Source of the DNA: Metarhizium brunneum
Lineage: Eukaryota > Ascomycota > Sordariomycetes > Hypocreales > Clavicipitaceae
Length of the DNA: 64,000 bases
Direction of reading: 5' to 3'
NCBI RefSeq assembly: GCF_013426205.1
Contig: NC_089427.1
Coordinates: 3,534,001 to 3,598,000 of the forward strand
Part shown: positions 46,667-57,595 of the stretch, in pieces
Numbering within the stretch: the first letter of the stretch is position 1
Layout: every line of letters starts with the position of its first letter
The notes under the pieces: model-generated
Databases searched by the model: none
What the model saw: the letters and a program-made list of their open reading frames with translations, nothing else
What the model was told of the DNA's origin: nothing
Made by a program: the position numbers and the translations under genes

Positions 46667-49600
46667 TTACTCGGCATCGTAATCCAACGTAAGAGAACTT
46701 GGTATCGGAGACTCCTTCGCATTAGAATCAAGGTACTTCTTCATCGTAACCCCAGCCAACGTGTGACGAACCACCGTGAAATGCCCCTGCTTCCCCGGCG
46801 CCCTCCGCAAATTCTTCAACCTAAACACCTCCCTCAGCGTGGCGGCAAGCGACGCACCCACCATTCTCGACCCGAAGCAATAGTGTAGCCCGCACCCAAG
46901 CAGCGTATAGTCCTCCAAGGGGCGGTGAGGGTCCAACTTCTCCGGGTTGGGAAAGGCCACAGGATCCATGGCGGCGTTGGAAGTCGCGAGGAGAACCGTA
47001 TTCCCGCTCTGGATATCGACCGGCCCGCGGGCGCCGTCTTCGACTGTGACGTCCCTGGCCGCAACGCGCGGAAGGCCCGGAACGACGCCGGCGTGTCTCA
47101 TGCCTTCGAACACAAAGCCTTGGAGTTCCCTTTCCGACGCCTCGTCGTCCTTGTGGGCGAGCTCGACGATGCGCGCCTTGTACTCTTCGTATCCTTTGCT
47201 GAGAAACAGGTCAATCAGCAGAGAGGCCTGCTGGGTAATGTTGCCGGCGACCGGGGCGCCCATGCCGATGCAGTCGCCGACCAGATCGCCAATGGGCAGC
47301 TTGGACTCGTTGAGGGCGTGGTAGAGTCGGTGCGCATCGGGGCTGACTTCAAATGCGCTGTTCTTGGCGAGCCAGTCTACGACACGCTCCCTCACGCCTC
47401 GCGTCGTCTTGAGGTGGGCGTCAAAAACGGTGCGGAGAGTTTGTGCCGCGGTTGTAGCTCCCTCCCTCAGGGCCCACTCGTTTTCGGGGATGATGTTGAA
47501 GCTCTGATACATGAAAAGGACGAGGTAGGCCATGAAGGTCTGGGGTATTGTCAACAGTCCATGGGGATGGTCTTTGCTCTTGAGGGGAATGGCAAACCGG
47601 TTCGCCAGCCAGAGAATGGGCACGACGTTGGTCACGTCGCGGACGATGTCGATAGACCTTCTTTTACTCGACGAGTACGTCACCGAATGCTCGGCAATTT
47701 GCTTGGCGGCATGGGTGCGGAAGAAGTTGGCGACATTTTGCTCGAAGCTCTCCTCGAAAAATACGGCGTGGAGTAATTTTGATCGCGGGCTGTGTCGCTC
47801 GGCATCGTCCCATCCAATCATGAAGTCGTGTCCGTCTGTGCACTCGCGAATGGCCTTTTGATACATGACTTTGAAGGTTTCTCTGTCTTCAAAAACCTTC
47901 TTGCAGCCCTGGTGCGTATGGATGCCAATAATGTCCCGACCGCTAGCCGGCCGCTGCATATCGTACTGCTCAGCACTCTTGTTATGGGTCAATATTTCCT
48001 TCGCCGCCATGGGAGTATAAAACGGGAGCAGTGCGTATGCCGAGGTGCCAGTCCAAGCGCCCGGAAGACCATTGAACAGAAGATGAGGCATCATTCCGCC
48101 GTACGCTCCGGCCGGAAGTGTATGCAGCTTGGAAAAGCCCCAGTTTGTCAAGGTGGTGCTGTTGAAGTCGTAGCTAAGGAATCGATCTCCTCTCACAAGG
48201 GCGACGGCATCATCGAGAATTCCTCTGCCCGTCGTGTGTCCGGGGCAGACGCCACTTCCCGGCATGGAGGGCTTCGTCACTTCGGCCATCAAGCCGGGAT
48301 ACAGCTCGAGGTTGTCGATGTGGCCGTACAAGAGCTCCGCAGCTCTGGCGGTTTCCTTGTCCGGATTCCAATCCTCAAAGTCCTCGTACGGCTTCAGGTT
48401 CAGGAATCGACGGAACCTATAGCCGCAAGCGGCCGCCATTAGCTTGACATGCTAACCACGTCGGAACCCAAGATTTGCACTCACTCGTTCATAGTACACA
48501 CGTTAAACACATTCCTGGCCTGCAACTGGCCCATGATATCCACCACCTTGAGGCTCTCCGGCGTCCCATGGGCTCCAAAGGAGTGTGCCGGCTCTTCGAT
48601 GCAATCCTTGATAATCTCAGCAAGATCAACGTCTGAAAATTTCCCATCCGGACCCCTCTGCAGGCCTCCAAACGTCCATTCTTTCGCTGGCGTGGTCATT
48701 AGGTTGCGCTCCGCCGCCATTGCGACCTTTGTAAACATTTCCACCGTGACGTCGTCGAGCGACTTCAGCTCAGGCAGATGGAGTCTCAGCATGTTCTCCA
48801 TCCATTTGGCGTCGGCCGAGCTGAGCGCGGCATGCCAGTGATACAGGACGGCAAACTCGACCGACACGGCGTTTCCGATGCCACGCTCCATGCGCCGCCC
48901 AGACTTTTTGATTTCGGCCCCAAGATCAAGGGACCAGGTTGAATTGGCGCGGGGGGTGTTGAGAATAGCTGCGACGTAGTCCTTCAGGACGATAGACGCA
49001 AAGAACCCGACGTTGATGTTTCTAGAAAGTTGAAAAACATCTTCGTCTTGCCTAGATCATTTGTGAATACGTCAGCACCGTCTTCTGATGGCAATGGACA
49101 TTGAATGACTGACCACTTCTTTTCCTGCTCGCCAAGACTATCCCAGGGCTTATACTTTCCGTCTTCGTTGATGGACAGCAGATCCTCGGCAATCTTGTTG
49201 TGGTTTCTCGAAAACATGACCAACAAGGCAATTACACCTGGCGGCATCATCATAATCCTGTCAGAGGCCACAGAATCCGCAAAGATCTTTCCATTCTCAT
49301 AGGTTCTCACACGCTTTTGCTCCTTGTCCGTATTGCCATACAGCGTGCTCAGGTCTACATAGCTCGACGTCTCGTTGATCCACTGGTCACTTCGAGAGGT
49401 TTGGAAGCACTCGTGAATGACAATGGTAGCAAACGAGAAAAACATGCGGTTGAGTCCCGACGGGTGTGGGCGAAAGGGCCCGGTTCTCCGCAGCAGCTTG
49501 TCAAAGACCAACTCGGGGTCCGGAAGATTCGGGCCCTTGGGCTTGGTTGGAGGAACACTGCGAGAGTAGGGTGACCCAGCTTTGCCCATATCCGGGATCC

Positions 49601-49991
49601 AGGGATTGTTGCCGCTGCCGTCGTGTTGCCTGTATCTTGCCGTAATGCCAGCCGTCGTTGTGGCAGGATGAGGCAGGTCGTTCCACAGCATGGTGATGAA
49701 CCCGTCCGAGATGGTGCTGCTCAAGCCGCTGTTGGGCGGCAGAGTCTGAAGCATTGAAACTCCCTTTTCGAGTAGAAGGTCCTTGTCGTCCAGAGGCTTC
49801 CCCGAGGCAAGTGTTGTGATGGCATGTGCGACTGTCGTGGCCTGTTTGGGTTTGAGATGGGTGAGGTCATGACTGATCGAGGTTCTTTTCATTTGCACCT
49901 CTGCAGAAGCTTCCTGGTCTGATTTTCCATCTGGGGCCCTTTCAGGCTTTCGCCTAATCGCGCTCATTAATGTCTGAATTTTAGCAGGCAT
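46667..49991 (-). CDS. Ppo-type fatty acid dioxygenase-P450 (psi factor-producing oxygenase / linoleate diol synthase)
   Basis: Minus-strand exons 49991-49114, 49051-48485 and 48416-46667 (introns 62 and 68 bp, phase 2 both) give 1064 aa, the normal length of Ppo fusion enzymes. The N-terminal haem-peroxidase/dioxygenase half has the distal His in FATIVIHECFQTS (H193) and the YHWH motif (Y363, H366) that holds the catalytic Tyr and proximal His. The C-terminal P450 half keeps EGMRHAG (ExxR), an N-x-x-Q pair (GNITQQ) used for peroxide rearrangement in this family, and the haem Cys in GCGLHYCFGS (Cys 995). Ppo enzymes turn linoleic/oleic acid into hydroperoxides and then diols that act as oxylipin (psi factor) signals for sporulation and host interaction. 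Retention of the P450 Cys points to a bifunctional PpoA/LDS-like rather than a PpoC-like enzyme. The exact product is not predictable. Confidence 0.95.
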
Positions 49992-50975
49992 GGTGAAGCT
50001 CTTTGAAGTAATTGTTTGGCAGGTGGTTCAGAAAGAGCAGCTGAATTGTTGAGAGAAAAATGGAGGGGAGAGATGTGGAAGCAGGTGGGAATCGGCCAAA
50101 TTGTATACCAGTTTCGGCAGTAATTTTGCACATCCTGACTGCCAGTGACGCCCAGGTGTTGTCTTAAATCATCAAACGCTTCTATTGCCAGAAGCACAAG
50201 ATACGAAGCGACTGCTGTTACTCGATGCCATGCCGCCGACGACATTATGGCTTGAATGCGACTGCATGCGGCCAAGTGGCATATATAGACTTTATGTTAA
50301 CCAAAAGTTACCTTTTGACTGTGCCGGTAGTGGCCCATCGGCCGTGTCGTTGGTGGTGGATGGCATGGGCGTCGTAAAGCTTATCTACCATGATGCAGAA
50401 ATATGTACTTTCGCAGCCGTGGGCTGTTTATTGAGCTTATGACGATGTGTCGGTATGTCAGGCATCATTAACCGTCAGCAGCAGGAAAGCGCAGGGCGAC
50501 CACCATGGAGATATAAAAGGACAATTAAACGAGGTGTTGAAAAGTCTCCATTCAGCTGATATTATTACAGAGGGTGGGTTGAGTGTGCTTACCAGATACT
50601 TTTTGAAGTTTGTTGCAAGTCGATGCTACGGATGACATTGGTGGCGGCGATTGCAAACTCTACCAGGACAAAACGATGCCGACCGTCCCGGTGCAAGATG
50701 CCAGATATTGCGCATAAGAATTCTCCATCCGGAGCCCGCGACTGGAAATGGCTCCGTGTCTTATCTTCTGTTCATACAAATCATAACTGCAAGCCAGTAC
50801 TGACCTAGTTGTAAGCCTCTTACGAGCTAGGTTTTCCTGGGCGTTAAAGACTATCAACCTCGCAATACCACCCTGTGGCTCTTGGGCGTCAGATCAACCA
50901 TAACTCATAAAACGCTCACCAGCAGACTACTCGGAACCAAATCGACCAAAAGTCTTAGTGAGTAGCACAAGCACA
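49992..50975. other. Intergenic
   Basis: No gene is supported. The sequence lies between the divergent Ppo-like (minus) and DUF2235 (plus) genes and should hold both promoters. Confidence 0.6.
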
Positions 50976-52822
50976 ATGGACCCCGACACATCTTTCGGTG
51001 CCATCGGAGACGGCAGCCGCAGACCGCGAAAGCTGGTCCTCTGTTTTGACGGTACTGGAGACAAGTTTCATGGCGACGACAGCGACAGCAACATTCTCAA
51101 GATCTTCCGCATGCTGGACCGATCATCAAGCGACCAGTACCACTACTACCAGCGTTAGCCACCCATTTTCCCCTTCGGACTATGAACGATGACGAGGCTA
51201 ATGTGACAAATATAGCTGGAATAGGCACGTATGCCATCTCTACATCTCTCACTAACAGTGGCTACCGTGCACGTTTCAACTCATGGTACCAGAAGACCAA
51301 AGACTCTGCCGTAGGCACGTCCTTTGACCAGCATGTAGTTGGCGGCTACCGCTTTCTCATGAGGTTTTATAATTCCGGTGACGAGATTTACATATTCGGT
51401 TTCAGTAGAGGGGCCTATATCGCAAGGTTCTTGGCCCAAATGCTCGATCATATAGGGTTACTATCACACGGCAACGAAGAAATGGTACGGTTCGCTTGGA
51501 AAGCATTTTCTCAATGGCAGAGCAGGCCGCAAAGCAAGGACTTTGAGGGCCGAGAGAAGGTGGAAGCAGAATTCAAGACCAACAAGATGTACGAGTATAT
51601 GAAGGGTTTCCGCGAGACCTTCTCCCGGCCAGTTGGAAGGATCCGATTCCTCGGCCTCTTCGACACCGTCAACTCAGTTCCGCGGTTCGAAACGTCCTGG
51701 ATGCAGCGCAGCAAGTTCCCATACACGGCGCGCAGCAGCGCAAAGGTGATTCGCCACGCCGTGAGCATCGATGAGAGGCGGGCCAAATTCCGCCAGGACC
51801 TCATGTATCAGCACAAACCAGGCGGCAGCCCCCATCGCCATCAGATTGAACAATGGCTCGATCAATTCCGACAAAGCCACGAGGACCGGCCGCTTGAGCA
51901 GTCGTCCATAGCCAAGTCGGCCACGAATGGCAATACACAGCATCACGACGTCCGTCCAGATGACCAGTCCCGGCCAAGTGAGAAGCCTGCTGATTCTTCG
52001 CACTACACTTCGTATAGACCGCGGTCGCAGACCCAGGAGGTACGCCTCAGTGAAGACGACAGAGCACACTTGATAGGCTCCGAAGCAAGCCCAGGCGATG
52101 GGGACGATCAGCAGGACATTGACGAGGTGTGGTTCGCAGGATGCCACGGCGACGTAGGGGGTGGATGGGAGGCCTTGGACGACCGCAAGAGCGCGAGCCA
52201 CGTGCCCCTGGCATGGATTGTTCGCGAAGCCATGAAGGCCGGGCTATTGTTCGACATGGAAAAGGTCGCCGATATGGAATGCTGCATTGAGCCCGTCGAC
52301 GTTCAGCCTCGCCGTCCAAACCCAGCTATTCGAGTCCAGGGCGAGAGCGACGCCGCGCAAGCTGACGTGCCCGAGATCAACGAGAAGGACGGCGGCCTGC
52401 AGGACGTGATGCACAAGGCACATACCTCCCGTCTCCATGATTGTTTACAGTACGGAGGAGGGCTAGGATCCATGGCGGTGACGGCCTGGAAATTGATGGA
52501 GTATCTCCCGTTCCGGAGGATGGACCTGCAGCCAAACGGGTCCTGGAAGCCTATCCGGTGGCCATTGCCCCGTGGCGAGGTGCGCGATATTCCCGACGGT
52601 GTCCGGGTCCATGGGAGTGTTATCAGGAGGCTGAACGAGGTTGAGAGTTACCGCCCAGGGAACCTCATTATGGGCGGAGGCGGCCGAGGCAAGAGACGAG
52701 CGCCCAAGGAGTATGGTATTGGGGACTGGGTGTGCGTCGATGAGCCCGGCGATGCTATTGGCGAAATATGGGTGAAGAGAGGCCATTCAGGCAAGCAGAC
52801 TGACTCGAGGGCGGGGGATTAA
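50976..52822 (+). CDS. DUF2235 / Tle1-like alpha/beta hydrolase
   Basis: Exons 50976-51153 and 51216-52822, joined by a 62-bp intron (donor GTTAGC, branch GCTAATG, acceptor TATAG, phase 1), give 594 aa. The domain starts with [13 protein letters not shown], continues across the splice into QPGIGTY, and has the nucleophile elbow GFSRGAY and the conserved [13 protein letters not shown] motif. This is the DUF2235 fold shared with bacterial Tle1 phospholipases; fungal members are widespread and mostly uncharacterised. The GxSxG Ser, an Asp (LFDTVNS) and the HGDVGG His/Asp are all present, so hydrolase activity is plausible. The middle (residues about 275-355) is a polar insertion before the final part of the domain. 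No signal peptide is seen, so it is probably intracellular. Confidence 0.92.
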
Positions 52823-54160
52823 TTAACTGCTGATTTTTATGGGAAGTTGATACCATTGACACCAGCTTCGATGGCATGGCGGCGTATAACCCGTAGGTTA
52901 GCAGGGTTATATGGGACGGCGAAGTGATTCGAATAACTATGAAAATTGAGGATACAAGAATTACCACATGGTCAGCTGGTCTCGATGTTTTGTGATTTTG
53001 TATCCAACTATGCAATAATATCAAAAAGTTTGTAGAAAGTCGCTACAGGCTTCAGCTAATACCTAGGCCATATGCTAATCCTGTTTCCGAAATATGTAAA
53101 ATATAGAATGACACGAGGCATAAGAATTGATAATTTAGCTCTGTGCTTTGAGGTCATACATATTATTATGCACTTGTAAGAAGCTGAAATGGAGCAACAG
53201 CCAGGCTTGTGCCGTGTCTATTCCCGCCGGGATATCACTTCAACCCGAGAGGATTGGCACCATCTCTGCTCTCGTACGCATTCTTCATAGTCACTCGGTC
53301 TTGTTTTATTGTGCCATTTGCACCGGCGCAAGCTCTGAATTCAGGCGCTCCAGGGAGGTCCAACCTACACTGACAGCATATTTCGAGCTCTTGGGTCGGA
53401 CTAGATACGGCCTCCTAGGAAATGAGGTTGTTCAAAGCGGACGAGACACGCGCAAGTTGCCTGGGCGAAAGATGGCCCCGTATGCGCCCGCGAATTCCTA
53501 CAGTATACTGCGGCGGTTTTACTTGAAGATACAATACGTTAGGTTCCGTAAAAGGGTGGTTGGATAGGTCCACCGATGAATGGGTCAAAAGCGACGTGCA
53601 AGACGTCGAAAATTAGACATATGCATGCAGCGGGCTTTTCCGCAGCGCTGGCGACTTGTACGCCGGACTAAACAGGAGAAAAAAGTGATTCAAGACGCTA
53701 TTATAAATGAATTTTGTCTCTACTTCGGACACATACGACCATAACCGCTAGATAAATCTGGATCCCGTCTCGAACTCCGTTGGATAACCTAGCGAGTGCC
53801 GGATTAGTAGCTGGATCGGTGACGACCCGCGAATACCTGGTGTTGTATGTTTTTTTTGGTCCCCTTGAAGCCAATAAAAAGTTCTGTTGTACTTTTGTTA
53901 TTTATCCACACATTCGCTCTCGTCAAGTCCACCGGACTTTATTAGTGGGTGAATAGAGATGGCATACAATCAATTACGTGCAATGGCATGAAGTATCACC
54001 ACCCCGAAATTGTTGGCCCCTTTTTTTAGTTATCAAAACAAATTTACGGACGTCAAGGCGCGTGGAGTAGATGGAGGGTTGGACAAGAACTCTTTCTGAT
54101 ATGCATGAACGACAGTATACAAGTTACGCAGCATGAGACAATTTTTTATTAGGCTGATGT
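52823..54160. other. Intergenic
   Basis: No gene is supported; a 139-aa frame at 53148-53567 has no recognisable motif or good start. Confidence 0.5.
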
Positions 54161-54357
54161 TGTTACACGGAAATCGCCCTGTTACACAAGGGCTACGGTC
54201 ACGGGATTAGGGCAGAAGGCCCTCACCGACTTCTTGTATAAATAGACGTCTTTAGTCCCTCAAGGCCTTAAGGAAAACCAAGGACCTTTGATACTAAAGA
54301 CTGTTATTAGTTGAATTGAGCTATTGCTCCAAGCCCTCTTTCCGAGCCCTTGTCACA
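54161..54357 (+). mobile_element. Solo LTR, 197 bp, short subfamily
   Basis: Starts TGTTACACGGAAATCGCCC and ends CCCTTGTCACA, with perfect flanking duplications GATGT (54156-54160 and 54358-54362). Close match to the copy at 46018. Confidence 0.94.
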
Positions 54358-55572
54358 GATGTAGCATACTATGATTGAGAAATACTAAAATAGCCTAAGC
54401 TACAAGTTACTGTGCAAATGCGTGATGTAGTGAATAGGAAGCAAAGACTTGTGAATGCTTGATGCAGTCGCACATTCACACCCCCGAATACTAGTAGGCG
54501 GGCATTTCTTATATGTGTCGGCCATAATATAGAAGTTACACAAGCATGAAACAACTTTTCCACTGGGCAAAAATAGCTTAGATATTTGTCAAGGCCATGG
54601 AGAGAAAGCCAAATAGGCACACTGACAAGCTGGACGTCGGGACGTATTCGCCAAAGTACTGCTGCATTTACTCCCTATATACTCTTAATAGGCAAGCAAG
54701 CGCCCCGGCCGAATGGAGCGTCAGACTCAATCAAGCAAGTGGCTCTTTAGCCGACTGCCCAAGCTGCTTCTATGCATTTCTAGAGGTTGTCCTTGAAACG
54801 GGCCCTCTTTGATTGCTCCATCTATAGGGGCAAGATCGGCGATAGTTCAACGAGGCTCCAAGGAAGAAACTATTAGAGCCCATGGAAGGCCATTCAACTG
54901 CGCTCCTTCCAGACTCATCCACAGGCTGTTATATTTAAAAGACCTTTGCTGAGAAAAAATCTAAACGCTTGTCCTGTAGAGGCAGCAACGCAGATCGTTG
55001 AAATATCACAAAAAAGACTCGTCTCAAAGGACTGGTAAATGATTGGATTCGGACTAGCGCGGCCATCGTGGTCCACCCACCACATCTATCCATGTCATTG
55101 GTGGGTCCTCCATATGCCGCTCAACTGTGGTCCCATATATAGCCGCTAGCCTTTCCGTTATTCCGCCTGCATCACGCATTCCCCTCGCCTCATCAAAGAC
55201 CAGCACTGGGCATTTACAGCGGTTATCAGCAAAGCTGGAAAAACTAAACAAAATTTCATCTGAGAAATTCCAGGTAATAAGTCACCCTATTGATGAAGTG
55301 TACATCCCACAGCCAAGATTTCTGATCAGGCATGCAGAGTGCACTGCGCTGTCCAGATTGGATTGTTATGATGCTGTCAATCAGAACGAGAAACTGTGGG
55401 CCCCCTAGATCAGCGACATGGAGGTCGGGAACGGGCCCAATCGTGCCCTCAAGTGCTCTCATCGCCGATCCACCCAGTTTACTCGCTTAAAAGGTTGAAT
55501 GAATACACTACTCCGTATTCACCGATTCAATTCGAAAACAACCCTTTTTATTATCGACGATCAAAGCCAACA
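54358..55572. other. Intergenic with possible minus-strand gene remnant
   Basis: No intact gene. On the minus strand, 55462-55256 and 55251-55054 are two adjacent frames with protein-like composition (KSWLWDVHFINRVTYYLEFL, then CPVLVFDEARGMRD and MTWIDVVGGPRWPR). They could be two exons or a frameshifted fragment of one dead gene. I do not recognise the family. Confidence 0.35.
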
Positions 55573-56532
55573 CTAAGCCTTGGGCAACGGAGACAGTCCC
55601 CAGATGCCGGTGAGCTTGACCAACTCTCGTCCCACGGCCAGGCGACCAAGCTCGTATACACCGTCGGCATTGGGCTCAATCCCATCTAGCTCATCGCCCA
55701 TGAACCGAATGCTAGGATCAAACACGACAGGTCTATCTTGGACACTTCGACGTAAGAAGACGTCGACGAGGGCACTCATATTCATCCAGAACCCCCCACG
55801 CACAGCGATTTTAAAGTGGGCAATGAATTTTTTTTCTGCTGCCTCGGAGCGCCTGGTTAGCAGGATTGCCGTACGAAAATGCGGTGGCACGCCACTGTGC
55901 TGACTGAAGTTGTGTTGCATATTCCACCAAACTTGATCGGCGACGCCACGAGCCGGGCCCTTGGGCACATAGTGACGCCCTGCCAGGCCTTGTGTAAAGT
56001 AGCGCTGCTCATGCGACGTGGTACTCTCGTATGCATATCCAATCTTGCCCGCCTTGGCACCCTCAACCTCGGGCTCAATGGAGGCGTCCAAGTTGTGCTT
56101 GCTGCTCTCCTGGGCCGTGGTCTGGCCCCAGCGCACAGCCTCAAACGGGGCATACGCCGTGATGTTGGGGGTATCGAGTGGGTTGCCATGCCCGTCTCCA
56201 AGGCCCAGCTCGTCTTCCACATGCGGCTCAAAGTCGAAAGTGGTCGTGACGGAGCTGTAGCGCCCCTGTTCCTCCAGATTGGAGAGGAAGTAGTCGACAA
56301 TGATCAAGGACGCAGGCGTTTTGGACGTGGCATCTAACACCCCGTGTATACACGTTTTGAGGAGAGCTTGTACCTTGTATTTGCTATGGCGGCCGCGGTC
56401 TGTGATGACGCTGCATTGGGCATCCGCGTCGGGCTCGTCGCTGCGAGTCTGCCCTTGATCGAGTGACGCCTCGAAAACGTCGAACTCGAAGCCATTAAGC
56501 AGGTTTTCTTGACCAAGGGCATTTGAGTCCAT
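55573..56532 (-). CDS. Unknown fungal protein, 319 aa, next to subtilase/NLR genes
   Basis: A single-exon minus-strand gene with a clean ATG and stop. The N-terminal about 75 residues are acidic and polar. The rest alternates hydrophobic and charged residues as in a beta-rich domain (RYSSVTTTFDFEPHVEDE, ITAYAPFEAVRWG, KIGYAYESTTSHEQRYF, VWWNMQHNFSQHSGVP, FRTAILLTRRSE, FIAHFKIAVRGG), and a C-terminal segment ends LSPLPKA. Proteins with this APFE...RW / VWW...N / ILLTRR layout are common in Pezizomycotina and have no assigned function. No signal peptide or membrane helix. It is transcribed away from the ankyrin-subtilase gene that starts 1063 bp away, so the two could share a regulatory region. 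Whether it is a partner or substrate of that protease is an open question. Confidence 0.8.
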   Translation of the reverse strand: MDSNALGQENLLNGFEFDVFEASLDQGQTRSDEPDADAQCSVITDRGRHSKYKVQALLKTCIHGVLDATSKTPASLIIVDYFLSNLEEQGRYSSVTTTFDFEPHVEDELGLGDGHGNPLDTPNITAYAPFEAVRWGQTTAQESSKHNLDASIEPEVEGAKAGKIGYAYESTTSHEQRYFTQGLAGRHYVPKGPARGVADQVWWNMQHNFSQHSGVPPHFRTAILLTRRSEAAEKKFIAHFKIAVRGGFWMNMSALVDVFLRRSVQDRPVVFDPSIRFMGDELDGIEPNADGVYELGRLAVGRELVKLTGIWGLSPLPKA

Positions 56533-57595
56533 GGCGTGTCTCGAGCGCTTTTCTTGTTCTTTTTCGTTTTACCCGTCTTCTGGAGTCGAACGCACTGTTG
56601 CTGCAATGTTCAAGCTGAATGAATCGTGCAAGAACAAAAATACTTGACAGATTGCAGGACATGTGCTCACTCAAATACAACCGTCGACATTTTACCCAGC
56701 CACACCAGACTCTCTCCTCGGGCACATGCAGCTTGTTGCGAGCGCCATGCCCTAGTTGGATTTCGCTCAGCTCCCGCCACTTTGTTCGTTGCACCGCATC
56801 AATGGCAGTAGCCTATCAGAGCGGCAAGACTTCAACAGTGCTGGTCCAGACCGGTGCAGGAATCTGCATGTGCTGACCACTGCAGGTAGCTGCTGACCGG
56901 TCAGCCAGCCTTCAACTGTGTGGGCACGGTTCAGCAGTTGACGTAACATTAAGGATCAATTTCTATAAAAAGATTACATCATTCATCATGCCTGGTGTAC
57001 ATGTATCTGATGGGCCGTAGTGGAAATTTTATTAATATTTATCTTTACGTGTAAATGTTTAATTCTTGTAGGTGGCTGTATTTTCTTCCTTCCTTCCTTC
57101 CCTGCTTTGTAAAGCGGCACTTGAGGCCTCTCTCTCGAATCTTTATATAATGATTGACCCCATACTTTCATCAATACCAGTTGACTCTTTTTTTGATTGG
57201 CTCAAGGCCCGCTTTTTGCACCAACCTCGCTTTCTGCACCATCCAGGGACCAGCACAATTTAAACCGTCCCCGGGCCATCTAAATTGCTGTACGGTCGAC
57301 GTCTGGTCTGCCTTGGGGCTCTGCTACTGTCTGCCTCATCGGCCGTCTTCGTTCAGCTCGGGGAAGCCTCAAGCGCCACTGGGCACTGTTCAACTGACAA
57401 GGTTTTTCAGCTCTATGCATGTGCCACCAAAGCCCATTGCTAGGGGGCAAAAGAGTCTGGTCGATCGGACTCGCCACCATCATTGGCAACAATACTTGAC
57501 TCTTCACCGAATCCCGCAGGACGGCGCTTGATTGTCCTAAAAGACACTACCTATCTAACGTCACTTTCTGATAAATCGAAACCCAGCTAACAACG
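56533..57595. other. Intergenic, shared divergent promoter region
   Basis: No gene is supported in 1.06 kb between two divergent genes; it contains CT-rich tracts (about 57080-57110). Confidence 0.55.

Noticed and set aside
46667..48439. Separate P450 gene
   Set aside because: The 68-bp intron at 48484-48417 joins it in frame to the dioxygenase half; it is the C-terminal part of one Ppo fusion.
53148..53567. 139-aa plus-strand frame
   Set aside because: No family features and no typical start context.
55573..56532. Gasdermin homologue next to the subtilase
   Set aside because: Position would fit the het-Q model, but I see no gasdermin-like N-terminal pattern; kept as unknown protein.
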